NCBI RefSeq assembly: GCF_002865645.1 | Contig: NW_020194517.1 | Coordinates: 1,426,001 to 1,490,000, forward strand | Length of the DNA: 64,000 nt | Reading direction: 5' to 3' | DNA from: Hyaloscypha bicolor E | Lineage: Eukaryota > Ascomycota > Leotiomycetes > Helotiales > Hyaloscyphaceae | In this document: piece by piece, positions 36,600-47,096 of the stretch | Position numbering within the stretch: the first letter of the stretch is position 1 | Layout: each line of letters opens with the position of its first letter | Made by a program: the position numbers and the translations under genes | The notes under the pieces: generated by a model | Told to the model about the DNA's origin: nothing | What the model saw: only the letters and a program-made list of their open reading frames with translations | Databases searched by the model: none

Positions 36600-38930
36600 T
36601 CTATATTTTTTTAATTATATAAACTATATTTTCTAGACTAAAATCTAGTTCTTATTATTTCTTATTAGCTTATTTAATTTAATACTTCTAAGCTATTATT
36701 ATATATTCTCGGGTATAATTAATAATAATATTAATTCTTTTAGCCTATTATTATATTTCTTCCTAATTAAGTCTTTTTCTTAGTATTTTAAATTTTATTA
36801 TTAGTAATATCTAATTAAAGTTTAGCCTGGGTTTATATTTATAATTAATTATTAAGGGAAATAAGCTAGTTAATTTATATAAATAGGTAATATTTATAAT
36901 ATTAAATACTAGAAATAAATTTATCTAATTATTCTAGAAATAATTAATAAAGAAATAAAGTTAGATATTAATAATCTAGTTAATAATTTCTATTTATTTA
37001 TTAGTTTAAATATATTCTATAATTAAAAGCTTTAGCTTAGTTCTAATTAATTTTAATAGTTTATTTATAAAGTCTAAAATAAACTAGAATCCTTAATTAT
37101 TTATAATAATAAGAAAAAAACCTCGGAATTACTAAATATAATAATAAAATAGGCTAGTAATAGTTTTAGTTATAGTATTCTTAGTTATTAGTAAATTTAT
37201 ATATTATTTAGATAATTAATTAATTATAATAAATATATTATTATATTTCTTATTTATAAAGCCAGAAATATAAAAGTCTATTAATAAATTATTCTATATT
37301 TTTAAGGGAACTAGTAATAAATATAATAAGCCTAGTATTTTATTTCTTGGCCTATAAGACTTCTAATATTTATAATAGTTTACTATAAAGAAAATAGGCT
37401 ATTAGTAAAGTCTTTAAACTAGAATTTTTGTTTTATTTTAATTAGGATATATAGTAGTTATTATATTATAAAAGCCTAGTTTATAGATTATTATATTTAT
37501 TAAATATAATAAGTTTTTTATTATAAAATATATAATTATTTAATATTTCTTATAAATTTATATTTTCCTGGGCTTTCTTATATTTATTTTCTAGAACTAG
37601 ATTTATCTAATTAGTTTATAAGACTTTAATTATAACTAATAGCTTATTTTTTTTTTATCTTAATAAAAGTATAAGCTATATATTTTATTTTAGTAAAAGC
37701 AAGAATTAGGTCTAATAAAATAACTTATCTAGTTCTCTTAATCTTTTTAGCCTATTTCTGAATTAGTATAAACTCGTTTTTTTGGAATAAGATATTAGTA
37801 ATAATATTATTTTTATCTAGCTAATAGATAATCTAGTAATAGAATTATAATAAGAAATCTATTTATTAGATTTATTATTTATTTAAGGGCCTCTTAATAC
37901 TAAAATACTCGAGAGCTTTATAATTAGTAATAATTAGAAAATTAGGTAAGCTAATTAGTTTTATTTACTATTTATAAAATCCTTAGATAATAATAAGAAG
38001 TTCCTTATTATAAATTTTATAATAGTTCTTAGCTTTTTAAAAAGCTTTAGAATAAAATAAAACTAGATATTATTATTTATTTTCTAAACTTTTTTAAGAA
38101 AATATACTTATAATAGCTAAATTTAAATAATTAGTTTTTAAGTAAATTTCTTTATTATATTTAAAATAAAAAAAAGTAAATTCTTAAGCTAATTAAAAGT
38201 ATCTAGTTAGATTTTATTAAATATAAATTTTAGTAAAGTATTTCTTTTAGTTAGATAATTTAGGGAATAGAAAATATATTTATAGGCTTAGATAAATCTA
38301 TAATAGAAATTATAAAAGCCTAAAAATAATTATATTTCTCTTTTTATTATAAGTTAATACTAATTTTAGATAATAGAGATTTTAGTAAAGTTTATTTATA
38401 TATCCTAATTTAAAATAATAAATTCTAAAAATATTATTTTAAAAACTTTAAATTTATATTTATAAATATTAATTTATAATCTAGTATTCTAGAGCTTTTA
38501 TAAAACTATTCTAATATATTATTAATACTTTTTCTTATTTTTAGAAAAAATTAATATATTATTAATATAGGCTAAATAAAAGTTATCTAAATAGTTTATT
38601 AGAATAGTATTAATATATTACTAGAAAGTTACTAGATTATTATTATAATTTAGCTTTTAATTTTATTAGCTAATATAGTTATTTATATTCTATTATTTTC
38701 TAAATATATATAATATAATTATTTTACTAGGGAAATAGACTTAAAATATACTAGAGATATTTAGAAGGCTAAGCCTTTTCGGGACTAGTATATTATAGGA
38801 TATATATATTCTCTTATAGTTTTTTATATTCTAGTTTTCTTTTTCTTAGCTTTAAATTATTTTTATAAGAAATTTTTTATCTTATTTTCTAAGCCCTAAA
38901 TATTATATTTATAATAGTATTTAAAGCTTA
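36600..38930 (-). mobile_element. pol remnant of Ty3/gypsy element A, interrupted by element B
   Basis: Minus-strand text: AYINNILIFSKNKKKY at about 38530-38600 is the gypsy YIDDVLIF active site with Asp-to-Asn changes. Then come LEFIILNQDI (LGFIIS motif), RNase H blocks FYSKAFKKAKNYYKIYNKEL and TNYKALEYF at about 37.9-38.05 kb, and further pol down to 36600. The text continues in the same strand left of element B at 28756. Element A is thus older than element B. Its LTRs were not found. Confidence 0.75.
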
Positions 38931-39299
38931 TTTCCTTAATTTTATAAAGAATTTCAAATAAATTAATTTAGAACTATTAGTAATATAGGTATTATTAAGA
39001 TAATAAAATCTTAGAAATATAAATAATAGACTTTAGAATAATAAAAGTAAAAAGCTTTAGAACTTTTAGAAGAATTAGGTATTTATACTTTTATAAATAT
39101 ATACTAGTAATATATTAGAAATCTTCTAAAAACCCGAAAATTAAAGAATCTTAAATAAAAGCTATTTTTTAATAAAGTTCTAGAATAATAAGTACTTATA
39201 GGCTAGTAACCTAATTACTATTCTTAAGCCCTATTTTATAATTTTATAGGCCTTATATATATACTAGTAATAAAATTACTAGGAAAAATATAATAAAAG

Positions 39300-40690
39300 A
39301 AAAATATAATAAATTAATTTTCTAGAATATTATATAACTAGGAATTATATTAACTTTTACTAAGGCTTCTAGTAAAGCTTTTACTAGTTTAGATTATTCC
39401 GTTAGTAGCCTTTTCTAAACCAAATATCTTATTAGTATTTCTAGAGAATTTATAAATAAGTCTATAGAAATAAACTTCTTTATTTTTATTATAAAGCTTC
39501 TAGAAACTAAAGATTATATTATTACTAGAGAATTATATAAATGAGCCAAAAAACCTAATATCTTATTCTTAGATATTAATATTATTATAAAGAGCTATTA
39601 AGAAAATATTTAAAAAGCTATTTTATATAAGAATACTTATAGTTATAATAAAGCTATTCTCGAAAATACTAAGCTTTATAATACTAAGCTCGAGAATAAT
39701 ATTAAGTATTATATAGCTATAGTAAATCGGTTTATAATAGCTCTAATTACTTTTTCTTTACTTATTTTAGCTATTTTAAACTTCTTTTAAAAAAATTCCG
39801 AATTATTTCTTATTTATTCTTATTTAGAATCTTTTATATCTTATATTTCCTTTAGAAATACTAGAATTACTAAGCTTTTAGATCTAATTCTCTTTACTAG
39901 AGATTATATTATCTTTAATAACTAGCTAGTTTAGGTTAAGAATAAGCTATAAGGAAATACTAATTTATATTTCTTAAAGAATCTTAAGATTATCTATATT
40001 TCTAATAGATTTACTAGTAATACTTTTATCCTAACTAATTCTTATATAAATAAAGATAATCCGAATTAGTACTATTAGCTCTTAGAGCTTTATTCTTATT
40101 TAAAGAAGCTATATTCTAATTCTAATAAAATATAGAATACTTATTATAACTTTAGTAAGCTTTAAATATATTTTAATTAAATATTTCAGGAATTTTATAT
40201 TTTCTTCTTATAACTATTTATAAAAAGTAATATTAGTCTTTAAGATATTAAATATAAACTAAATAAGAAGCTCTTACTAAAGCTTTAGAAATTAGTATAT
40301 ATATACTATAATAATTCTTTTATTAATACTACTTATTTTATTTAGTATTATATTACTAATAATTAGTAAATTAAGGCTATATATAAAAAGACTAAAGAAT
40401 ATAAAAAGGCAAGAGCTATTCTAGCCAAGTTTACTTCTAATACTATATTCTTATATATTTCTAAAAAGGAGCCTAAGAAACCTATATTAATTACTTTTAT
40501 TAAGTATATATTCCCTTATAAGTATAAGTAATATTCTATAAAGACTAAGAATTTCTTAATTATTAAATACTATAACTATAATAAGTTTGGCTATTATATT
40601 AGATATTATCTGGTTTTATATAGTAAGGAAATCAAGATAGCTTTTTCTAAAATTAAGCCAGACTTAGTTCTTATTTTACTTTATTTAATA
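39300..40690 (+). mobile_element. gag remnant of a third retroelement (element C), truncated at 40690
   Basis: A plus-strand text reads LLDLILFTRDYIIFNN, then NLYFLKNLKIIYISNRF, ELYSYLKKLYSNSNK and IQNTYYNFSKL, the gypsy gag pattern (in living copies FTDGKDPxFExWL ... YVxxRxxGxA ... EELLxxLxxxYxDPN). Near 40565-40615 a zinc knuckle is visible with Cys and His turned to Tyr (YYNYNKFGYYIRYYL for CYNCNKFGHYIRDCL). No protease or RT follows: AT-rich sequence ends abruptly at about 40690, where unrelated GC-richer DNA begins. Confidence 0.65.
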
Positions 40691-41189
40691 ACTAGATGGC
40701 AAATTAGCTGCTATTTTCGGCCGGTTTAGTCACTGCTTTCTATAGCTAACTTGCCAAAATCTTGCACCGCTTTACTACTCGCATACCTAGTAGCCAAGGC
40801 GGCGCGACTATACAAACCCTTGCCGACCGACTACTATAGGAATACCAAAAATAAGCGAGTAAGTCAAAGTTATTATCCAGAACCGCTTCTCTAATTCTCG
40901 TTTAATGCTTTGGGATAGAGGGGAGCAGAAAACGGCTCCCCTCTATTACTATCCTCTCGTGGCCTAGGATAGCGGCCATCCTATATCTTCGTTTATCCTC
41001 CCTCCCTTCTCTATCTTCTTTCCTCAAAACCTCTCATACTTAACTATTACTGCCCCTCGCTCAACCCCTCTCCTCCCCCTCTCGCTCGCTGCCATTACTT
41101 AGGCAGCAGGCTCCTTCTTCACATCTTCGGCCTTACTTCTTTACTTTTAATTATTACCGCCGTTATCTCCTTTAGTTAATCTAGTCAAT
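40691..41189. other. Left boundary and presumed promoter of the DUF3435 relic
   Basis: Abrupt change from about 20% to near-normal GC. The first bases hold an inverted repeat, TGGCAAATTAGCT (40697-40709) against AGCTAACTTGCCA (40744-40756), 12 of 13 positions pairing. The rest is pyrimidine-rich (CTC/CCTC) up to the ATG at 41190, as in many fungal promoters. Confidence 0.5.
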
Positions 41190-43795
41190 ATGCGTCGTCG
41201 CTAATAGCCAATACCAAGCTTCTCCTTCTCCTCTGACTATGATAGATCAGATATTAAGAGCTGCTTTGATACAGGTAATGAGTAAGAGGAGACCGACGCC
41301 GAGACCGAGCCGATGGACGTCGATACTAATATTAACGGAGACGATAAGGCAGACCTGCTAGATCTGGAGTGGCTTACTCACTCGGATAATGCTCATAACT
41401 TGCCAATGGACGTTAATACCGATACTGGCGGAGATAATAAGGCAGATCTGGCGTGGATCGCGGGCGAGGAGAACGCCTACCCCCCAGACTATTACCTCGC
41501 TCAAGAGGATAACTCCGACGAATCTGAGGATAAAGATAAGGACTATAGTAATGGTAGTCTCCTCCTCCTCAATATGATCAAGGGATAGTTCTATTAGTGT
41601 ATACCCTATTCCCTTCTTGCCTGCCGCCTTCTACTATTAAATTACTAATCTGACTTTCTTTACAGGTACTACAAGTATATACGAAAGGATCCTGCCCGGA
41701 TAATACAGGCTATCTCTCGCCGCACCCTCAAGGCCTTCTTTGAATGGATATTAAATTAATGCTAGGGGAAGGGTGGGAGAAGGCTTGCTGGTATCGGGTC
41801 GGCCAGCATGCTCGGGACATACTGGAAGGTTTTCCGGCTCGTGCACGAACGGGCGACTGGGGAGAAGATCAAGGGGAAGATGAACCGTCACATGCATCGG
41901 GTGAGTAGCGCTCCTCCTCAGTCCGAATTATCGTAGGTGAGAGGCTAATACACGTCTTTATTACAGGTCCTCAGGAAGCTGGCCAAGAAGTACCGCCTAT
42001 TGACGAAGAAGCGCAATAACATAGCAATATATATCGAGGATCTCGCGGGACTCCTGTAGACTAACCTCACGATAACGAAGCAGAGGTACCCCTACGGCCG
42101 GCACCGTATCGAGATCAGCCTCTATGGCTAGCTAGGTATATTCTCCGTAAACCGACCTTTAGTACTCTTGAACCTCCGCTACGGCGATATTATTGTGACC
42201 TTGCTCCGGGACCCGAATGGCGGGCCCTATCGGCTCCTGATCAAGTTCACGTACGAGTTTACAAAGAAGTATCTCGGCATAAAAGATGCATAAGTATTAC
42301 TCTAGGCCTTTCCTCCCTCCCCCCCTTTCTTCTACTCTAGCGAGACGTGCGGCTCACGTGGAAGCTAGAAATACGTTTCTGCTCCCTGAGATCATCTTTA
42401 ATCCGTTCCTGGTCCTTAGTCCGCATGTCGCCCTCCTGGGCCTCATCTTTGCCGATAATGTGTTCTTGGCCCCGAGTCTTACATTGGCCGAGAGAATCAG
42501 CGAGCTGGTAATCCCGCTTGGCTATAAGTAGCTGCCCTTATATCTGAAGCCGGAGCTAGCGAATATCCCCGTCTTCCGCAAGTCTATCAGGACGCCCTAC
42601 GGGTGGGAGATCTCGCCCGACTAGTAATTGCTATATACGACTCTCTTGAAGTGGATCAAGCGGCTCGGCGTGGTCACTGGGATCTTGCTGCCTACGCTTC
42701 CGTACTTCCTCTGGTACGGTGCAGGCAATGCCTTTAACCAGAGCGGTACGTACCCTGTAACCCCCTTCTCGCAGCCCCGCCCCTCCCCGCAGCATAGTAT
42801 GCTAACCGCAGATAATAGGTGACGTAAGCGATACGCTCCAGAATATGATAATGTAATACGCCAAGATCGAGACCTTTATCAGGCACTACCTCCGGCGGAC
42901 GGTTACCGCTGATATACGAGCTATCGTCTCCGGCTACGAGGCTCAGCGCGACCTGATGCGGGCGGCCTATCGGATAACTCGCTGGATCAATCCTGACCGG
43001 CCGCAAGAACTCACGCTCGAGGAATCCCTGTCCGTTAATCAGGATCCCGTCGTCCGCCGCCTCGTTACGGAGCGGGAGAAGTGGAAGCGCCGCTTCCAGG
43101 GCAGGGCGACCCAGCAGCCCGGGTACCGGATCATCGGCCGTACGATCTTTAATACCCGGTAGCGGCTGAGAGCTGCGCTCCTCAAGCACGTTCAAGAGCG
43201 CTGGGATCTGGAACACCCGGTCGACGAGATCGAGCGGCAGCTCTCTGGGCTCAAGCTCAGCTAGGATGTGAAGACTACCCTGGCCCAGATCAATAAGATG
43301 CCCCCGCTCCAGAAGCGCTTGGCCGAGACGATAATGACGCTCCCGGGAACGACCATCGAAGAAGAGTTTCGCCGCCGCAATGCGGCTATCGATGTAGTCG
43401 CCGCCTACTGCCACTTCCAGGAGGGGGGAGCCGCTGCCCAACCATGCAAGAGGTCGTCGACGCGACGAGCGAGTCCGATACCGTCAAAGGAGACTAACCC
43501 GTAGCTAGCAGCCGCCGAGGCCGAGAAGCAAGCGTTAAGTGACGCTATATTATTGGTATTTACCGAGAAGAGGACCACTACCTGCTTCCTCTGTCTAGGG
43601 GAGCAGAGCTTGCCGTTTGAAAAGCGCACTTACAAGTTTGCCAGTCCAGGAGACTTGACGAAGCACTTCAAGCGGAAGCATCTGGCCCACATCAAAGAAG
43701 GGGATCAGCTCAAGTGCAAGGTCTGTCGAATGGGGCTGCAACACAAGCAGCATCTCCAGAATCACGCAGCGACTATCCACGGGACCGTTTCCTAG
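41190..43795 (+). pseudogene. DUF3435 (FluG-domain) tyrosine-recombinase-like gene with C2H2 fingers, RIP-inactivated
   Basis: Starts MRRR then two stops (TAATAG where CAACAG is expected), then an acidic leader (MDVDTNINGDDKADLLDL). After degenerate splice sites comes the domain: RTLKAFFEWILN, TYWKVFRLVHERATGEKIKG, an intron 41900-41966, VLRKLAKKYRLLTKKRNN, NRPLVLLNLRYGDIIVTLLR, then LPYFLWYGAGNAF, an intron about 42749-42829 (GTACGT donor), TFIRHYLRRTVTAD, KRLAETIMTLPGTTIEEEFR and RRRNAAIDVVAAYCHFQEGG. It ends with C2H2 units (CFLCLGEQ...HFKRKH; CKVCRMGLQHKQHLQNHAATIH). DUF3435 proteins are tyrosine-recombinase relatives and include the captains of Starship giant transposons. The candidate nucleophile Tyr (TAC 42887-42889) remains, but the nearby conserved Arg is Trp (TGG 42712-42714, from CGG). 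At least six further Gln codons are TAA/TAG. Dead. Confidence 0.82.
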
Positions 43796-44752
43796 TAGTT
43801 TAATGATATACGCGCATAGTCAAAGAGCTTGCGTTTGCCCCGTCTTTTCTTCCCTTTTCTGACCTTTCTCGGTTACATGCTTGTTCCGAGCAACGTTCTT
43901 CAGGGCGAGACCAAATTAGCGGGGCCCCAGCAGCTGCGTGAGAATGGAAGACTGTTTTTAAGTTTGCGCCAACTACTTCGTAGTATTGGTTCTGTTGTAC
44001 TAACACCTTGTTTGCACGTAATTTTATGGTACCAATAGTCTCTTGGCACCATTGGGTTTATGGCACCAATGGGTTCATGGCACCAATGAGTTCATGGCAC
44101 CAGTGGGTTCATGGCACCAATGAGTTTATGGCACCAGTGAGTTCATGGCACCAGTGGGTTCATGGCACCAGTGAGGTCATGGCACCATTGGGTTTATGGC
44201 ACTAGTGAGGTCATGGCACCAATGGGTTCATGGCACTAACTGTGCCAACCATTTTCATGTATAAGCGTTGATGTATTCACGTGATCTCAATCTGGTCTCG
44301 TGACTCTGCATACCTCGCTTAATGGGAGATTGGGTGGTCATTGCCATTAGAATGATGCTCCTGCCCAATAATTGTGGGTAGTGAGCCGGGAGTCAATATT
44401 CGGATGGAACCATCTGAAGATGAATAGTCCACAATTACGATCGTTTGGACAATGTTGGTAATGCCATCAACTTTGAGAGGATGATCTTGTTTGATTATAT
44501 ATACCAAACTATGGCTCATATAGACGGCGCTATATAGTCTTCATAGTCCTCCTCCCTCTTAAAGTGCTTTTCCATCTGTATCTCGATGTACTCTTTGTAG
44601 TGCATGTTCTCGGTAGAGATAACAGTCCACCACTGGCGAATCGGCTGCTGGCTGACGTGATTGCTGGCTGACTTCAATGTCTTTACAGAGGCTAAAATTG
44701 CAGGGCTTTTTCTGCCGTTGCTGTTAGTCTGCTCACGTACGAGTCATTTCAT
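43796..44752. other. Non-coding spacer with minisatellite
   Basis: Apart from the 17-bp minisatellite there is only a 66-codon minus-strand frame (44319-44519) without family resemblance. Confidence 0.5.
44027..44236. repeat. 17-bp minisatellite, 12 units
   Basis: Twelve exact-length 17-bp units from 44027 to 44230 (consensus TGGCACCAATGGGTTCA) plus a partial unit. Unit variants differ at a few positions (AAT/AGT, GGG/GAG/AGG, TTCA/TTTA/GTCA). The length is not a multiple of three, so the overlapping open frame is a by-product of the repeat and not a gene. Confidence 0.92.
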
Positions 44753-44812
44753 ATGTTTGGGAAGTGCTAAGTCAGCAGAAGTGACGATTCCCAAACAGTG
44801 TTTGGGAATTCG
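44753..44812. mobile_element. Short or truncated copy of the foldback MITE
   Basis: TATGTTTGGGAA at the left, then GTGCTAAGTCAGCAGAAG, then the palindrome ATTCCCAAACAGTGTTTGGGAAT (44787-44810). It shares the 23-bp palindrome and the GCT(A/G)A(G/C)TCAGCA core with the copy at 56744-56846. The left palindrome is reduced to one arm. Confidence 0.6.
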
Positions 44813-45011
44813 TCCTAGTGTCACGAGGTTGGTTACCGCCGGAACCAGAAATATTCCACACTGTTACAATGATGCGAAGTATCTGCCTGGATATCCCACA
44901 TCCTCCGTGGTTAATACAATTAGGAAGAGCTCCACCTGTAGTCCTTACCACGGGAACAGATGCCGCAGCCATCAAACTGATAGAAGACCAAGGAAAGCGT
45001 CTTGCGACTAT

Positions 45012-45061
45012 CTGAATTCGTAGCCTGACGTAACTCAGCAGTCACCTTACTCCGTCCCCCC
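45012..45061. repeat. 50-bp relic duplicated at 53928-53977
   Basis: 46 of 50 positions match 53928-53977. All four differences are transitions (two G/A, two C/T). The right copy lies inside the small gene at 53839-54210, so this is a leftover of that gene's family. Confidence 0.8.
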
Positions 45062-45631
45062 GTCATTATGCAGTAGCAGCCTCCATCCCCTTTCCCAAGA
45101 AGAACGACACACGCAGTCAGCTGCTTGACATGGTGTAGACAGTGGCACTTTTAGCATTTTGCAAAGCATACTGGAGGACAGTTCGGAAAGGTTGCCCTCC
45201 AGCTGGCCCGGGCCGCAGGTTTTAACATCATGAAAGCCAACAGAGCAAATGGATCTCTTATTCGTTTCCAGAAAATCCTCCAGGGCATTGTATTCGGTCA
45301 CTATGCGGCACAAGTCAAGCCGATGAAGATCTAGTGCGCAGTGGGACAGTAGTTCTAGAGCCGAACTCGAATCAATCAGGCGTAAGACCTTTACGGACTC
45401 CAGCAGCTTTCCCAGAGATTCCGATACTGAGTTGACAATATATGTGTTTATAAGTTTTGTGGCATACTGCTCAAGACGACTCTGCAGCAGAGTCTGCTCC
45501 GAAGATGACGAGACAGTCGCGCCTGTGAAGAAACCTTTCTTTTTATATCGGGCCCGGGCCTCGATCTGGGATCGCGGTTGGTGATCGTGGGGATAAGGAT
45601 CGGGAAGGAGGCATTTAAGTGAAAGCGCAGG
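45047..45631 (-). pseudogene. Unrecognised gene fragment, open for ~195 codons without ATG
   Basis: The minus-strand frame is open from 45631 (just after a TAG at 45632-45634) to TAA 45047-45049. It reads ALSLKCLLPDPYPHDHQPRS, GATVSSSSEQTLLQSRLEQ, YATKLINTYIVNSVSESLG, LLESVKVLRLIDSSSALELL and CRIVTEYNALEDFLETNKRS. It is amphipathic and helical, with Leu spacing like the helical repeat part of large fungal NLR or ankyrin proteins, but I cannot assign a family. It lacks an ATG and runs into the foreign 50-bp relic at its 3' end, so it is probably a truncated exon. Confidence 0.45.
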
Positions 45632-45749
45632 CTAAAGTCTCCGCTAATAGTCTAAATTGATCCTCCACCGCGTCACACTCGCAATTAAGGCTAGCTGCCT
45701 CTCCTGACGCCTATCGCATTCCCCTGTTTATAACATCCTACCTCCCCCC

Positions 45750-46386
45750 TTAAAACACTACTAAAGCAGCAAGAACAAGGGCAAAGATCCCCCGACCTGG
45801 TATAACCCTCCCCAAACTATTACTCGACTTAACCGTCATAGTCGGCACAGAAGCAGAAGTAGAAGAAGAAGTTGGGACATAAACAGCCGTAGTAGGTACG
45901 TAAACCGTAGTCGTTGGTCGATAAGTCGCAGTTGTTGGCAGAGAAGCAGAAGCGGAAGAGGTCATAGTCGGGACATAAGCAGCAGACGTGGTTCGCAGCG
46001 AGGTAGAAGTAGAGATAGAAGTTCTCGTCGGCGCAATCAGAGTCACACATGCAGTCGCGTCATGATCGCAGACTTCCCCTACGAAACAGCAGCATGGGAT
46101 GCCGTAGCTAGTGATGTAGCAGGTGTCGGTAGGCTGGCAGCAGAAAATGCGGTCTAGGTCTTAATTAGATATGTAATTTATAAGTAGAGTTGAATGTTAA
46201 GGTACTAGGACAGAGAAACCAGCCGCTAATAAGGCATGTGAGTTGGCGATTCTCGAGAACTGTTCGCGCTTCTAATGCATGTGTGGGGACAGGGATGCCA
46301 TCATGAGCGGCTTTAATAGCTACAGCTCCGAGGAGTACTACTGTGCTGATAGATGGGAGTAGGCGTGACTGGAGATTAGGGAGCAT
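45750..46386 (-). CDS. Small Cys-rich secreted, probably GPI-anchored protein, 194 aa
   Basis: Two exons: 46386-46206 and 46153-45750. The intron 46154-46205 (52 nt) has a GTACCT donor, a CTAAT branch and a TAG acceptor. The join gives GWFLCPNRIFCCQPTDTCY. Residues 1-27 form a signal peptide (SISTVVLLGAVAIKAAHDG). The short mature head holds about 12 cysteines including CC and CCC runs (FCCQPTDTCYITSYGIPCCC, GEVCDHDATAC). A Thr/Ser/Val/Pro-rich stalk of imperfect TTxVYVPT repeats follows, then a hydrophobic end (GIFALVLAALVVF) with no residues after it, as for GPI attachment. This is a cell-wall or surface protein architecture. The stalk is likely O-glycosylated. Function unknown. Confidence 0.75.
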
Positions 46387-47096
46387 ACTAAGAAAGTTGG
46401 AATTTTATCGCTTTGATGTAGGGAGATGTAATAGGGGACTGCTGTTCCAAATAAATGTAATAGAGCGCTTGGGATTACTATAACCAATTTGTTAAATCCC
46501 CCCCCACCCCACGTGGTCTTAAACAGTGTCTACGATTAACTTCGAAAAAGGAAATAATGTTTTTTAGATCACGTAAAAGTACCTGAGTATTCTCGTAATG
46601 CCAAGGCACTTTGTCTTAGGTATAGTGGGGTAATAAGACAAAGTACCCTTATACAATCACTTTCTAGTACAACCCACAGTTTGTCTTACTCTATAATATT
46701 AAAAGTGTCGGATTTCGGAATCAATTTCATCAGCCTTCGAGGTAAATGTCTTTGGATCTCTTGGCTGTCTCTAGTAAAGATACAAATCATTTGTACTCTG
46801 GCTCCTTGCGTTCACACGTCTACGCAAAAGAAAACATCAAACTCTCTCTTACTCCTTTAAATGTGCACCAGATTCACATTTTAAGACCTCTCCGATAAGA
46901 GATCCCCGTAAAGAGTCATTTCATCACTGAAACCTGTCTCTTAGCATACTTAGGCTGCCTCAAACACGATGGATTTAATTGCTCTGTCTTTCTATGCTCC
47001 CGGACACTTGTCTTTGAACCCCAGAAATGACCCACCCCTTCTTTTCACATCGGCAGTCTCTTAAGTCTACTGAATTAATGTTCTTTAACAAACAGC
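46387..47096. other. Intergenic, moderately AT-rich
   Basis: No gene seen. Upstream regions of two divergently oriented genes. Confidence 0.5.

Noticed and set aside
44008..44205. Open frame with FMAPxSSWHQWVHGTN-like repeats
   Set aside because: It is the translation of a 17-bp minisatellite; the unit is not a multiple of three.
44027..44236. CRISPR-like array
   Set aside because: Units are contiguous 17-bp tandem repeats without spacers, in a eukaryotic genome.
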